NCBI GenBank assembly: GCA_001566295.1
Contig: KQ964247.1
Location: forward strand, 2,976,001 to 3,040,000
Length of the DNA stretch: 64,000 bases
Reading direction: 5' to 3'
Origin: Microdochium bolleyi
Lineage: Eukaryota; Ascomycota; Sordariomycetes; Xylariales; Microdochiaceae
A program made the translations under genes and the position numbers. Of this stretch, positions 47,431 through 59,487 are shown in pieces. The first letter of the stretch is position 1. Every line of letters starts with the position of its first letter. Under the pieces are notes generated by a model. The model did not search any database, was not told the origin of the DNA, and saw only the letters and a program-made list of their open reading frames with translations.

Positions 47431-49200
47431 GAGCTGGGATGGGTTTTCTGAGCGTGAGCACCCGCGTAATGGAGTGAGTGTAGGCCTTTGTATAGGCGTG
47501 GAACGTCGCATCAGCATGCTGGAAGGACTTGTGGTGGTGCCCGGCTTGTCATGTGAAGCGATATGGACGAGAACGATAGTGTACGGGTCCAATATTTCTG
47601 CTGTGGTTATGACTATGGTTCCATGGGTTGATGCACTAAATCTAACACAACATTTGGATTTCTTAAAGACAAGGAGACAATGTACATTGTAGAATATTAT
47701 CGACGAGAAAGAAAAGAAATGAAAACACAACTCAGTCGAAACTTGGTCTCCTAAGAATCCCCAATCACTATACCATTAGCTAAAATTTGATTTATCGTAG
47801 TGCATGGATTTAAGTGTCGCAATAGCGTAGCAAAGCTGGCGTAGGCAATTCCAGACGTAGTGATTATTATGCTAGCAGTCCGACTTAACATTTAGCTTAG
47901 CTACATGGCAATTTTCTCGGATAACAACACACGTACGCAAGTCAGGCCCTCGCTCCTATGTAATACGAGTGGTGAGAGAAGTGCCGTTGATATAACGTGT
48001 CAGTAGTGCCTCTTACAGCTTCCATTCTACCATACAACAACAAAAACGCTCCAAAACCACTCATCTGACAACACCGTAGAAGCCGGCATAATCGATGGAC
48101 TGCTTGACGGAGATCCAGAAAAAGGCTGATAGTCTAAGCTCGCAACGACTGATCGGTTTTGCGATGCTCTACAACTTTCACCACGCCGCTATCTGTGATT
48201 ATCGCATCTGCGGTCGCATCTGCGGGCACACTTGCGTTTGGTATCCCACAAACAAGAAGGCTATTTCCACCACAAAGAGCAATGATATAGTCATCAGTCT
48301 GCGATACGCAAAACATGCCGTGTCGGAGCACGGTGGCTCGCTCCCGGGTTCGCTGAATTCTTCCACCAGCAGGAAACATCCTTGAGCACATCACCTGATG
48401 AGGTTTGTGGACTTCCAGCAAGAGTAGCCTTTATCGGACAGCCACCTGCTGTATGATGGCCAGTCTTGTCCGCCGCCTGAACAAGAAGGTTCCTTGCTCA
48501 AGGGTACCTCGAACCAGTCTCAGCGTGATCCAGCGATCCCCCGGCGGGGTTGTAGCTTGCAAACCAGCGAGCCTCAGATCTTGCAATCATTTCTACATCC
48601 AGCATGTCGCTTACTACTTCCATAATTGTCCAAGACCAGATATCAGCGGCATGGAGACTTTCCGCATATCAAACAGTGTTTAGATCAGATCAACCAAAGG
48701 TCAGCTCGACAATACCCAGGTTTCGAGCCACATACGGAACCAGGAGAAGCTCCGGAACTAAGCCGTCCACATGCCGGACCGACCAGTCGAAGTAGACGAC
48801 CATGGCGATGCAGAAACACATCATGATACCGTGCCGATCATGTTTTATGCTTATTTTAGGGTTGCACGCAGCGACGACTGTCATCTCAGACTTGCAGTCC
48901 CCACGCCCGCGAAACGTATACACTGTTTGCAACCCTTGCCCGTAGATAAGGAGCCCTGACGTATCTGTGTAGACTCAGCTGAACGCTTCGGGGCCTGCCG
49001 TCTGTGAGCAGTGGGTGGTGAAGTTATTGGAAGCTGTGATATGATCATCGTGAGCTCCCTTGTCAAAGGCCAGGAATAGAGGCAATAGCGACATGAAACA
49101 TTCACTGCGAGACGAGCGGTACGAAACGCGTCTAGCCTAACGCAGCGCTACTGATTAAAGGCACCACTGCCATCATACGCACGCTCAAGGCACGCCGACA
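47431..49200. other. AT-richer gene-free stretch
   Basis: Base composition drops visibly here, for instance the AT-rich 47680-47900 with TTTAGCTTAGCTAC-like sequence. On the minus strand short frames (48134-48421 and 48690-48932) look like scraps of degraded coding sequence, but I could not assign them. No transposon ends were found. Together with the relic to the left it looks like a mutated, decayed block. Confidence 0.5.
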
Positions 49201-52200
49201 GGATGAATTCCACGACGATAACTCGCAGGCCATTCACGGAACTTTGCTCGGAGTTGGCCTGCTGGAAGTTCTGGCCCATCAATCTTCCATACGAGTTGAG
49301 TACCTACCTATTCTGGTGCAATTCCGTCTGCGGCACAGTAGTTTACACAAGTTGCCCGAGAGAGGGCAAGACTGGGGTCTGTACTGCGTATCGGTAGCTG
49401 TTCAGAAGATCCAAGTCTTTTCGGGTGATTTGCTCCATAACCTGGCAGGGCACGACGTCAACCTCACGAGCTTCTGCAGTGTCTGTTCATGTACGCCACA
49501 AGCACAGCGAGTCGGTGTCTGCAGAGGTCCAGAAGAGATCGCCGTCTGGCGGTTTCAGGCGACTGTCGTGCAGTAGTGCAGCTGTCCAGCCTCTTCGTGT
49601 TGATCACGAAGATCTCGAAGGAGAAGGACCGGACCTGCTAGACCCTGGCAGCAATGCTTTGCGCCCTTGTGGACGACTGGCAAGCTGAAAGCAGGCGGGA
49701 GTCGCCGGCGAGGGCCGCCAGAGGAAGGCTGAAACGGTGGGCGACGAAACACTGAGCTGTCGAGCATGGAGAAGAGGCGAGCCGAGCCCGGTGCGGTCCA
49801 CTCGGGGAAAAGAGCGAGCAGGGGCCGGGTTGGAGACGCTGCTCTGTTCTGGGATGCTGCTCGGACATATGACCACGTTTGGTCCAGCGCCCCGCAGGCT
49901 GGGAAGGACGACGATGTCGCGATGCCGAGCATCGCTGATCAACGTGGGGGTGCTGGGAAGGACAAGGCCGTGAGTACGAGCAGACGATGGCGTTAGGCAG
50001 CCAGCGTGCCCAGGTGGCTCGTCAAGTGGCTGTCTCTGCAGGCTGGGACCGCCGTGGGGACAGACATGCAGACAGCAGGCAGGTAAGCGTATCGTACGGA
50101 AGGTCGACGGCATGCATTGGCGCCGGCTCTGCTGACAATCAGTCAATGCTTGGTGATGGCGGCGTGCGCTTTGACAGTGGGCGCTGGAAGCTGGGCCGAC
50201 CAGAAACCCTTGGGAAGCTGGCAGGGATGGCGAGAGCTCCCGCAGGTTGTGCCTGTTTCATGTTCCTGGGGCCAATGCAAGGCGGCCACTAGGCAAGTAC
50301 GGCGCGGCCAGGGTCGTCCCTGCCGTCACAACCTTGTAATCTTTGTTTCACTGTTGTTGGTACGACGGCGGCTCATCAGAGTCGCTCTCTCAACCCTCAA
50401 GGCTCGAGCCGTCAGTTGTCAGTTGTCAGCTGTCGGCTTCTCAATCTCTCGAGCCCGGCAGCGGAGCAGCTCCTCTCAAGATCGCATGCCCACCGAGGCC
50501 TCGATCTCGGCCGCAGCCTGGTGCTCTCTTTGCCGCCACCAGCCTCTTCGAGCCGCTGAAGATGCCATTTGCAGTCCTGCGAGGCTGCCGGCCAGCCATC
50601 ACCCAGCACCTCTGATTCGCTCGAGCCAAGTCCACTCGGCGGCCATCAACTGCCGCCGCCTTTCCAGGCTTTCCAGGGCCGTTTCAGTTCTTTGGCGAGC
50701 CTTGAGGCTCGTGCCCGAGAGCGCGTTGATGCTCTGGTGAGCTTCTACCGAGTACCGCGTAGCTCGACCCGACAAGATCCTGACTCTCTGTGGTACACCC
50801 AATCGGCCCAGGCTCGTGCTCCGATTAACATCAGTAACGGCCTGGTCACACCTGTCCATAGTAGCTTGCTGCCGGCTTTAGCCCGCGATCTGATGCAGTA
50901 GCGTCACGAGGCATAGAGTCTAAGCGAAATTAAATGGGGTTGTCGCAGCTCAGCCTCCGAGATTCTAAGCATGGCGATGCGGGGTCTGCACTAGCATGGA
51001 CCGGTTCCTCGAGCTGAACAACCCCGTACTCTTCGCGCTCAACAGCTTCGTTCCCATACCGATCCTGAAGGTAGGTAGCCACTTTGTTTCGTTTCATGAA
51101 TCCTGGCCCATTGTTGGCGCTCGCACATCATCGCGCGCCGGCACTTCTTCATCGTCGGACTGTCCAGCCCTGCTTTGAGAATTGCCGATGGGCCACTCTG
51201 GAGTTGCCGCTTAATGGGCCCGTGACCACTCTGGAGTCGCCCGCGATCCTGACGCAAGGCCTGACGGGAAAGAGCAACTCGACGTTCTCAGGCACAATGC
51301 GGTCATTTCTCGTTCATGACATTTGTGAATACCTACCAGCTTCCGCCTGGTAGCAGCTACCGGCCGGCTTCACAGCTTTCCGCTCGGGTGAAGCAGCATT
51401 GCGACCCAGCGTGCCAGCCAGAGCAGTCCGCATCCATGATGAATGGTCTCCTCCGACGGCCGTGAATACCGACACTCTTCCGAAGAACTGAGTCGTGTCA
51501 ACATACGGAGTAGATGATGCTTGTCGAATCCTTGTTCGCATCTTGGAGCACAGACGCAAAAGTTCTGAGCAGGGGGCGGTCGTTACGGAGGAGGAGCGAA
51601 TCATTGCCGAGGAGACGACAATGAGGTTCCCATGGGAGCTGTCGTTTTGATAGCGCGCGCACATACTCCGCAAAATAGAAAGCAGCAGCTCATCATCGCG
51701 CGGCCAGCTCTGAGAGCCTGCCCGCAGTTTGGGCACATGTTCTGCATGTCAAGTGTCAACTCAGAGACCTGCCTAAAAGCAGCTTGAAACCTGCGGTCAC
51801 GAGGTTCTCGGTCTCATGGTGTGATAACCTTTTCCTGGTGCACCCACGAGGACGTCATCCGTGCTCCATACACGCACGTCTCCGGCTGATGGGACGGTTC
51901 CTGGTTGCTGGCTACGCGTAGGTACGAGAACGAGGACAGGTTGCAAGTCGACTTGTGGATCTGGTGGCGATGCCAGAGTCTTCTGAAGCAATGCACCAGC
52001 CGTGTTTCAGATCCGACCAGGGTTTCGAGACGGTCGAGGCAGCTCACTGGGTAGGACTTGGCGCATATGATGCAGGGGTCCGGAGGGCTCGAAATGCGAC
52101 CGTGGACGCGCGCCAACGGTCGAGGGAGCATGCTCAACAAGGACAGCGAGCCGCCATACCACGCCAGCTGGGCCAGCCCTCGTGGACTCGACCGTTCTCC

Positions 52201-55080
52201 ACACCGGACCTTGCATGGGGACTGCTGGAAAGGGAAGGTTGACCGTGGCAAGCCCCGACATTGGACAGAAGTGGCATGCGAGCTGTCACTGTCACCAGCG
52301 TGTCCATCGAGCGGCATGATGCCGGCTTCGATCCCAGGGGTGTACAGATGTGCTCGGGTTTCAGGTTATTCCTAGACTTTGCGCCGGGCCCTTGCATAGT
52401 CAAGGTGGTGATGACGACGATCCTGTGATGCTTCCAGCAGGCGTATCAGTCATGACTTACAGAGATTCTCAACGACAGCCTCGTCCCTTGTTGTGTTCGT
52501 GGCTGTTTGACGTGGGAGGCGGGGAGTTGGGATCTGGAAGAGCGAGACATACTGCTGCTGAGCATGTGATCCTCCTCAGTCCCGGCAAGGCGGTTTCCTT
52601 GGACTGATCTCGCGCTTGCGGCTCGTGGTATTTTCTCCACGGTAATGTTCGCGACACTGCTCTGACGGTGGCCCAGGAGACTGCCTCGACTGCTTGCCTG
52701 GTAATCAGATTGCAGCTCGCGATAACGTGCCCGAAGCCAGAAACGCGGGTCATTTTTTGTCGTCGCAGCCGAGTGGGTAAGTTGTCGATCGAATGGAGAC
52801 ATGATCTAAATTTACATACGCGCCCGTTTCAACAAGGCCATTACCAGCGTTGTTAGCCTTGAAGATTAGCTCATTCGTTCTGTGGTTTTCGTTGCGAAGT
52901 GTGGAGGCGTCTAACAGAGATAGCACAGCTTTAGGCCGGGCTAGTATTCTGTCTCGGGTCAATCTTTGCTCGAACCGGAGCGAGCACCGAGAGGGACAAT
53001 CTGAAAGTGTCAGAACTAGAAGGATGTGTTGAAAGGAGAAAAGGACAATAATGAGGCTTGACAATCAACGCATCAGTATACTGATTGATTGACAGCCTTT
53101 TTATGCGGTCGCATACCGTCTGGTGCATAGTCCGTGTAGCTAAGTTGACATGACCACCCCCCGGATTATGCCGTAAGTTGCAACACCACGATTATCTGGG
53201 TTGCTGGCCTTCAACGACAGCACGAGTGTAAAGGCAGCGTATATACAGTGAAGAAGAGGCGCGCCTTGACTGACCTGGTGTCTGGTTCTAGTCGTGGACA
53301 GAGTAGCCACCCCTGCCGGGAAAGCCGAAGCGAAAGGGGTGAGTTGTGTTATTTGGCATTGCCAACTGGCACCTGCTTTCCTGAAAGGCGCCCTGTCAGT
53401 TTCCGGTCAGCGAAGCTCATGACCATGCACGATTGTTGTGCTGTGCGTGGGACCTGGAGCCACGCTCATTTCCCCAGAAAGCCACTGGGCAAGCCACCAT
53501 CAGGTCAGCTCAGGCACAACAACGACTGCGCACATTGCATGCCCCATTGGCGAGGTAGGCACCTGGGAACCCTGGCAGCAGTCCCGCAGCCGCTCAGGCA
53601 CGCACACATCCTGTCAGGCACGTCCTGGGACGCAGCGGCGCGCTTCCCATCAGGAACAAAGAAGCCAATGGAAGGCTTTGAAACAAGCTGGTGGAATCTT
53701 GTCAAACGTGAGCTCTCAGCGTTCCAAGACGGGAGTATACCTTCCTTCACGGCTGTGAATGCCGGCCAGGTGAGAGTGCCTGACTTGGTCATGAGCGCGA
53801 ATCGGTTGGCTCACAGGTTTCGAGAGCAGCCTTGCTTCTTCATGCACGTTGCCGCTCGATGTAGGTCTATTTGGGGCGATACTCTATTTTGTCCTCGACT
53901 GTGTTGCACAGTAATGCCGCTGTACGGTCGTCGTGCCTCACAGCGAGAGGAGAGCCTGCCCGGAATGTGCGGACTCGAGGCTGTCTCCCCCATCTTGGTT
54001 GTCCACCGCTAAGCACGCCACCTCGCAGGGAAGAATGCCTTTGTTTCTCGTCAAGGTGTCATTTCATAAGTCACAGGCGACCTCAACGTGGACGGGTCAA
54101 GACAGACTGGTCTAATTAGCACGTGGGACCAGAATGTCGACAACGTCTGACTTTGGGCAAGTTGAGCCGCATGGATGCCGGAAAGATTCCCCAGTCAGGT
54201 AGGGAGTACTCCGTACGGAGCACACCTTCAAGTTCCTTTGCCGAGCAGTCGCCTACATGATCAATGCATGATTACCGATACGCGTACACATTGCTTCTCT
54301 TCTTCACGCGATGCGTGCTCGTCAACAAGTTCCGTACGGAAGGCACAGATGCGAATCCATGTCCTGACCGCCAATTTCGAGACGCGACCTGATGATTCTG
54401 ATCATCAGGTGCGGAGCCAGCGTCACGGCGCATGGCGCGAGCATGGCCCCCGCTGTCCGGAGATGAGGACGAGTCTGCCCTGGTCGGATTCTGGGCCAAA
54501 AACTCGTGAGAGATCATGGCGCATCCACCAAGGCTGCACGATGTGATTGTTTCCCTCTGTGTTTCCTCGGGCGCGACGTGCTTTGCGGCAAGTGTGGGTG
54601 GTCCTCCCTGGCTGCCCACCGGCAGGGCTCCGCCGCCATCGCAACGTTCTGAAAGTCCCTGTGCGCGAGCAGAACAACTCTCGGGGCAACGACCCGCTCC
54701 TTGCTTGCTTTGGAGAGCCCGTTGAGCGAACCTGCAGGGACTCCACAACAGTACGGTACGGCATGCGGTCGTGGAAGCAAGCATTCGTTGATTATACTAG
54801 CAAGCCTCCCAGTCAGGGTCTTGTGAAAAGGGGCAGATGTACGAACTAGGTATTTAGGCAAAGCCGAAGCTTCCCTCCCCCGTGCTATCATAGATGTCAT
54901 GATCCAGTTCCGCAGCCAGGCATCGAGAACTTGACAGAAAGGGATTGGGGAAGGCAGACGGACTAGAATGCAGCTAGAAGGACCAGTGGTAATTGCTGGT
55001 GTCTACGCAATGAGTAGACAGGTGGGGGACAGCTTGGAGGCTTGATTACTGCTCCGCAGCTTAGCCAAGGGATATTGGAA
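49201..55080. other. 5.9 kb gene-free stretch
   Basis: No domain, splice-consistent gene or mobile element was recognised on either strand. The largest frame (53248-54012, 254 codons, +) is Cys/Arg/Ser-rich and featureless. A short segment 50996-51071 reads like an exon ending in GTAGGT, but it has no partner exon I could find. The region may be distal promoter of STE12, an old decayed segment or the site of non-coding transcripts. Confidence 0.5.
54387..54410. repeat. Perfect inverted repeat with 4-nt loop
   Basis: Two 10-base arms (ACCTGATGAT and its complement) flank TCTG. The hairpin lies in the gene-free stretch, with no T-run after it and no neighbouring gene end. Confidence 0.85.
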
Positions 55081-56414
55081 GCATGGGTAACATACTTGAA
55101 GGCGAGGCGAGGCTAGTGATGATGATGGCGTCGCCGAGCAGTCAGTTGTTTCCCCGTCGTGCACAGAGGCCGGAGCTGTGCTGTGTTATTTTGTGGCCTC
55201 CCGAGACTGTTCTGGATTGCCAGTCCAGTGCGCGCTGGGAGGAGCAAGCCGGCAACCCAGCAGGGATCCGGGCCTTGGGCAAAGGGGAGATCGAGAGTGG
55301 GAGAAGAAGCCGACAAGAGGCAGACGCAGGGGGAGCGGTGGGCGTGGGCGGGAGAGCGTCGGAGGGTGTGGATGGGGAAGGGACAAGTCCGCTGGGCCAA
55401 CGATGGTCATGATGGCTGCACGCCCTCGAGCACGGTCGGTCCTACAGAGTGCAGCGCAGTCCCCACCAGCTGCAAGTGGGCGGCCACCAGCCACTCTGAG
55501 ATGGCGTGTGGGGCCTGGTACTTGCAAGGGTTCTCTGGCTGGGGGGGAGAGACACGCACTGCACAGAGACAGACAGAGGGAGTGAGTGAGAGAGAGAGAG
55601 AGCGCGCGCGTGCTCGGGCCTCAAGTCTCTCTTGGTCCATCGTCAACCATGACCCCCCCGGATCCTCATCCTCCCCTACCCGCCCGTCCACGCCCACCCA
55701 TCCACCCGACCCTGCCCTGCCTTTCTACATGCCCTGCTTGAGCCTTGCCCTCGCTTCTCGTCCTCGCTGCCCTCTCTCCGCCCTCATCTACCTATACATC
55801 GACGCTTCCCCCCCCGTTCCCGACTCCCCTCTTCGTTTCTCCTTCCCTCCCCTCGCTCGTCCTCATCCCCTCGTTTCTCGTGTCGCAGGCGCCCGACCGA
55901 CACCCTTTCGCCCTGCACACAGAAGCTCCTCTCTGCTTCATCCTCCTCGTTTGTTGCCCTTGGTGTTGCCAGCGCACAAGCCCCGACTGCCTAGCCTCGA
56001 ATGCTCCTGACCGCGGCTGCCACCTCACCCACGCTCACTAACCTCCGCGTCAACGTCGCCCTGGCGGTCTCTTGACGTTCGCTCCGGCTTCGCCTGTCGC
56101 CCTCTTTGTTCGCTTGACGCAAACTAGAGGCCCACCGCCTGTCGCATCGCCAATCAACAACGCCCCTCTGTTCAGCAGGCTGAACCACGACGCAGTCGCC
56201 TCGCACGCAAACACGTTGCAGCTCTCTCGTCGCTTACACCGACCCCGTTCCCACCGAGTCAGTGCCTCTGGCAGGCTGGCAGACCCTGTCTTCAAAGCAA
56301 ACTACCCGCCGGGCGCTCCTCGCAGCGACTTCGGCTCGACATCCTTTCCTTGACTTCATCTTCTATATACGACAACCCGAGCAGCCTCGCCTAGCTCAAC
56401 CTTAATCTTTCACA
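55081..56414 (+). promoter_or_regulatory. Long pyrimidine-rich upstream and leader region of STE12
   Basis: From about 55650 to the start codon the + strand is strongly C/T-rich, typical of fungal promoter-leader sequence for regulators. A (GA)n(CG)n tract at 55587-55610 precedes it. Several upstream ATGs exist, including one at 55745. The true transcript start and any leader intron cannot be fixed by eye. Confidence 0.5.
55587..55610. repeat. (GA)n followed by (CG)n
   Basis: About eight GA units run straight into four CG units, a compound dinucleotide repeat upstream of STE12. Alternating CG favours Z-DNA in vitro; any role here is unknown. Confidence 0.75.
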
Positions 56415-58755
56415 ATGGCTTCCGCCGCAACGCAAAAGCCAGAGACTTTCATGCTCAGTACAGAGGCTCAGCAGGCTCTCCCGCACGATGCGCAGGTAGC
56501 CCTTCAGCAAGTCGACAATCTGAAGTACTTTCTCATCTCCGCGCCCGTGGACTGGCAGCCCGATCAGTACATCAGGAGGTTTCTCCTGCCCACTGGAGAA
56601 TACGTCTCCTGTGTGCTCTGGAACAACCTTTTCCACATCTCTGGCACCGACATCGTGCGATGCCTCTCATTCCGCTTCCAGGCTTTCGGTCGCCCTGTGA
56701 AGAACTCGAAGAAATTCGAAGAGGGCATTTTCTCGGACCTGCGCAACCTCAAGTCTGGCACGGACGCCTCTCTCGAGGAGCCCAAGAGTCCCTTCCTCGA
56801 CTTCCTCTACAAGAACAATTGCATCCGCACGCAAAAGAAACAGAAGGTCTTCTACTGGTATAGTGTCCCGCATGACCGCCTGTTCCTGGATGCTCTCGAG
56901 CGTGACCTCAAGCGCGAGAAGATGGGTCAGGAGGCCACCACCATGGCCGTCAGCGAGCCTGCCATGTCATTCCAGTACGACTCGTCGCAGTCGCTATACG
57001 AGCAGTTGACTAAGGCTCAGCAAGCAAACTCGTCCTCCTTCAGTGCCCAGCAGGTTGCCTTTACCCAGCCGCAGAGCACCTCGCCTGTCATGAGGGCCAT
57101 GGACTCCATGCCACCGCCCCAAATGATGCCTCAATCCATGACTCCCCTGCCTGAGAGCATGGACCCGATGGGCCAGCAGTACAGCATGGCTATGGCGCCT
57201 GCTCTACCCCAGCAGGTGCAGCACGTTCAACAGGTCATCAAGCGGGAGCCTGAGTACAACCGCATGCAGTACAACCAGAATGGCGTGCCCATCACTCATG
57301 GACATCAGCGCCACGCCTCCATGCCTGCCTATGGTCTCGAGTACTCGCCTGCACCCTCGTTCGTGTCTTCACACTTCGAGGACTACAGCACTCGTGGCAT
57401 CTCTTTCGAGCCCATCACGCCTCCTCAGCAAGCTTTGGGCATGGGGACCGAGCCTGCCTACATTGCTCACGAGGAGACTGGACTATACTCTGCCATGCCC
57501 GATCCCATGGGCAGCGTCCACGGCCTTAACGGCATGATGCAGCTTCCTCCCTCGAATCTTGCCGGCCCTCAATTCTCCCGGAATTTCGGCGCCAACAATG
57601 TCTACTCTGTCATTGAGGGCTCTCCTACCTACAAGCAACGCAGAAGGCGTTCATCGATTCCCCCTTCCATTACAGCCATCGCTGCTGCCAACGCCCAGGC
57701 ACAAGCTGCCAACCACAACTCCCACAGGCCATCCGATTTGAGACGATCAATTTCTGTGTCAGTCGGCCCGGTCACGGAGGGCGACGAGAGCCAGGAAACC
57801 TCGCCACCAGGCCTGTCCTACACTTCGGCTATGTCTCTGAATGGCCAGCAGCACAATCTCGACATGTCGAGACACGGCACTCCCCTCTCCACTGTCGAAG
57901 GCAGCCCGGCTATGCACCACATGGGTCTCCATCATCAAGAGTACCAGCTGGGAGGCGATGACTTGGGCAGTGATGGGCTGGGCGACCGCCGCGGTGTACA
58001 GGCCAGCTCCAACGTGCTGCGACGGGCTCGCTCCGCAACCGTTATGGAACTTGGTCCTTACCCCACCAAGTCTCATTCGTGCCCCATCCCGACTTGTGGT
58101 CGCCTCTTCAAGAGGTTAGAACATCTTAAGAGGTAAGGCTTTTCTTTGTTTTGCGTTGTGTCGAGATGTAATGCACCGGCATTGAATCTGACCGTAACTC
58201 TAGACATGTGAGAACCCATACACAGGAAAGGCCCTACATTTGCCCTCATTGTAGCAAGGCTTTCTCCCGGTCCGATAACCTGGCACAGTACGGCCCCTTC
58301 ATTTCCTTTCCCCGTCAAGCCTGTTTTGAGCATATTTGTCTGTGCGGTACTTGGCGAGAATTCCACCACGGTTCGGCTTCAACACAAATCGCAGACATTG
58401 CATAACCGCGGGCATAGTTGCCTCCAGGCATACCCAACAACGGTTCATGAAATACTGACTTTGATGCAACAGGCACAAGCGCACGCATGACCGGGCGGAC
58501 GGTGGTGAGGGAGGTCTCGTCCTATCCGGCGAGGAAGAGGAGGAGCTCTCGGGAGAGGACCAGCTGGGCTCTCTTGAGGAGGCTTCCCCGACATCCGAAT
58601 CAAGCTACCTCCCATCCTCCCTCAACGGTATCAGCAATGGTCCCAGCATGTCGACAATGACCACGGGAGGAATGACCCATGGCCCGACCTTCAACAGTCT
58701 TCAGACACTCAGCATGCCTATGCAGATGAGCCAGCCTACTGGTGCCATGATGTAA
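56415..58755 (+). CDS. STE12: Ste12-type transcription factor
   Basis: The nuclear output of the Fus3/Kss1-type MAPK cascade; in plant pathogens homologs control penetration and infection structures. Exons 56415-58132, 58204-58287 and 58473-58755 give 694 residues. The STE DNA-binding domain lies at about 30-150 (QVDNLKYFLISAPVDW, then WNNLFHISGTDIVRCLSFR, then FYWYSVPHDRLFLDALERD). A Gln/Met/Pro-rich middle follows, with a basic KQRRRRSS motif. Two C-terminal C2H2 fingers, CPIPTCGRLFKRLEHLKRH and CPHCSKAFSRSDNLAQH, are the filamentous-fungal hallmark absent from yeast Ste12. The introns fall inside both fingers: the 84-nt middle exon is phase 2 on both sides, so skipping it keeps frame but destroys both fingers. 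Intron 2 (185 nt) is longer than others in the window. Confidence 0.97.
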
Positions 58756-59487
58756 AAGTCCTGACACTCAAAAGCTTGCTCGAGCCTTGTTGCCTTCCCA
58801 ATGTCCTGGGAGCATCTGTGGCTGTGTTGCGACATCGAGCCACTTGGCTCCATGTGGGCGACTTTGAGCAAGCCGTGGTACGATTCTATTCACTTCATTC
58901 TTCTTTATTTATGTCATGAGCGATACCAAAACTACGAACGATGCATTTCTATAGACGGCGCGCTACTGGGGGGCCAAGGCTACTTTGCAACAGGATGTAA
59001 ACATCCAATGGGAGCGAGGTACGGAGCCATTGCGATACCACGGGGAGGATACCGGCGCATCTTCTGCACTATGTACATATATCCTACCATTTCTTCATGA
59101 GCTCTATTCTTATTTCTTTGTAAGGTCGTTCCCATTTGCCTACTGCGTATCTGAGAAGTCTGGGAAGGTGCGGTACCTGCCACGTACTGAACGATATCGA
59201 CTTGATGTGGTAGAATGGACCTAGAAAAGCGACTCGATCTGGCCGACCGGCGTCTGTAGTCCTTGGGACTGTCGCGCCCGCTAGGCCTTGACTGCCTGCC
59301 GTGTTGTAATTCGAGTCATCCTGTGTTTGCCACATTCCTCAAAGAGTGTTTCGCAATAGAATCGGGAAGAGTTGGCAACATCACACTTATCGCAACGGTT
59401 GCGTGCACTGATCCCAAGCTGGGTGACGACCACTTCACATGAACTGCTGCGTCACCTCTTGCATACATGTTTTCTATCAGATCAACC
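58756..59487. other. Convergent spacer between STE12 and FAF1
   Basis: 0.7 kb between two stop codons facing each other. It holds 3' flanks only; AT-rich patches around 58890-58930 and 59080-59120 could include 3'-end signals. Confidence 0.6.

Noticed and set aside
50996..51071. Exon-like start reading MDRFLELNNPVLFALNSF ending at GTAGGT
   Set aside because: No matching downstream exon was found in any frame within several hundred bases; it may be a relic but is unsupported.
53248..54012. 254-codon frame in the gene desert
   Set aside because: No motif, high Cys/Arg/His content and no codon bias like the real genes.
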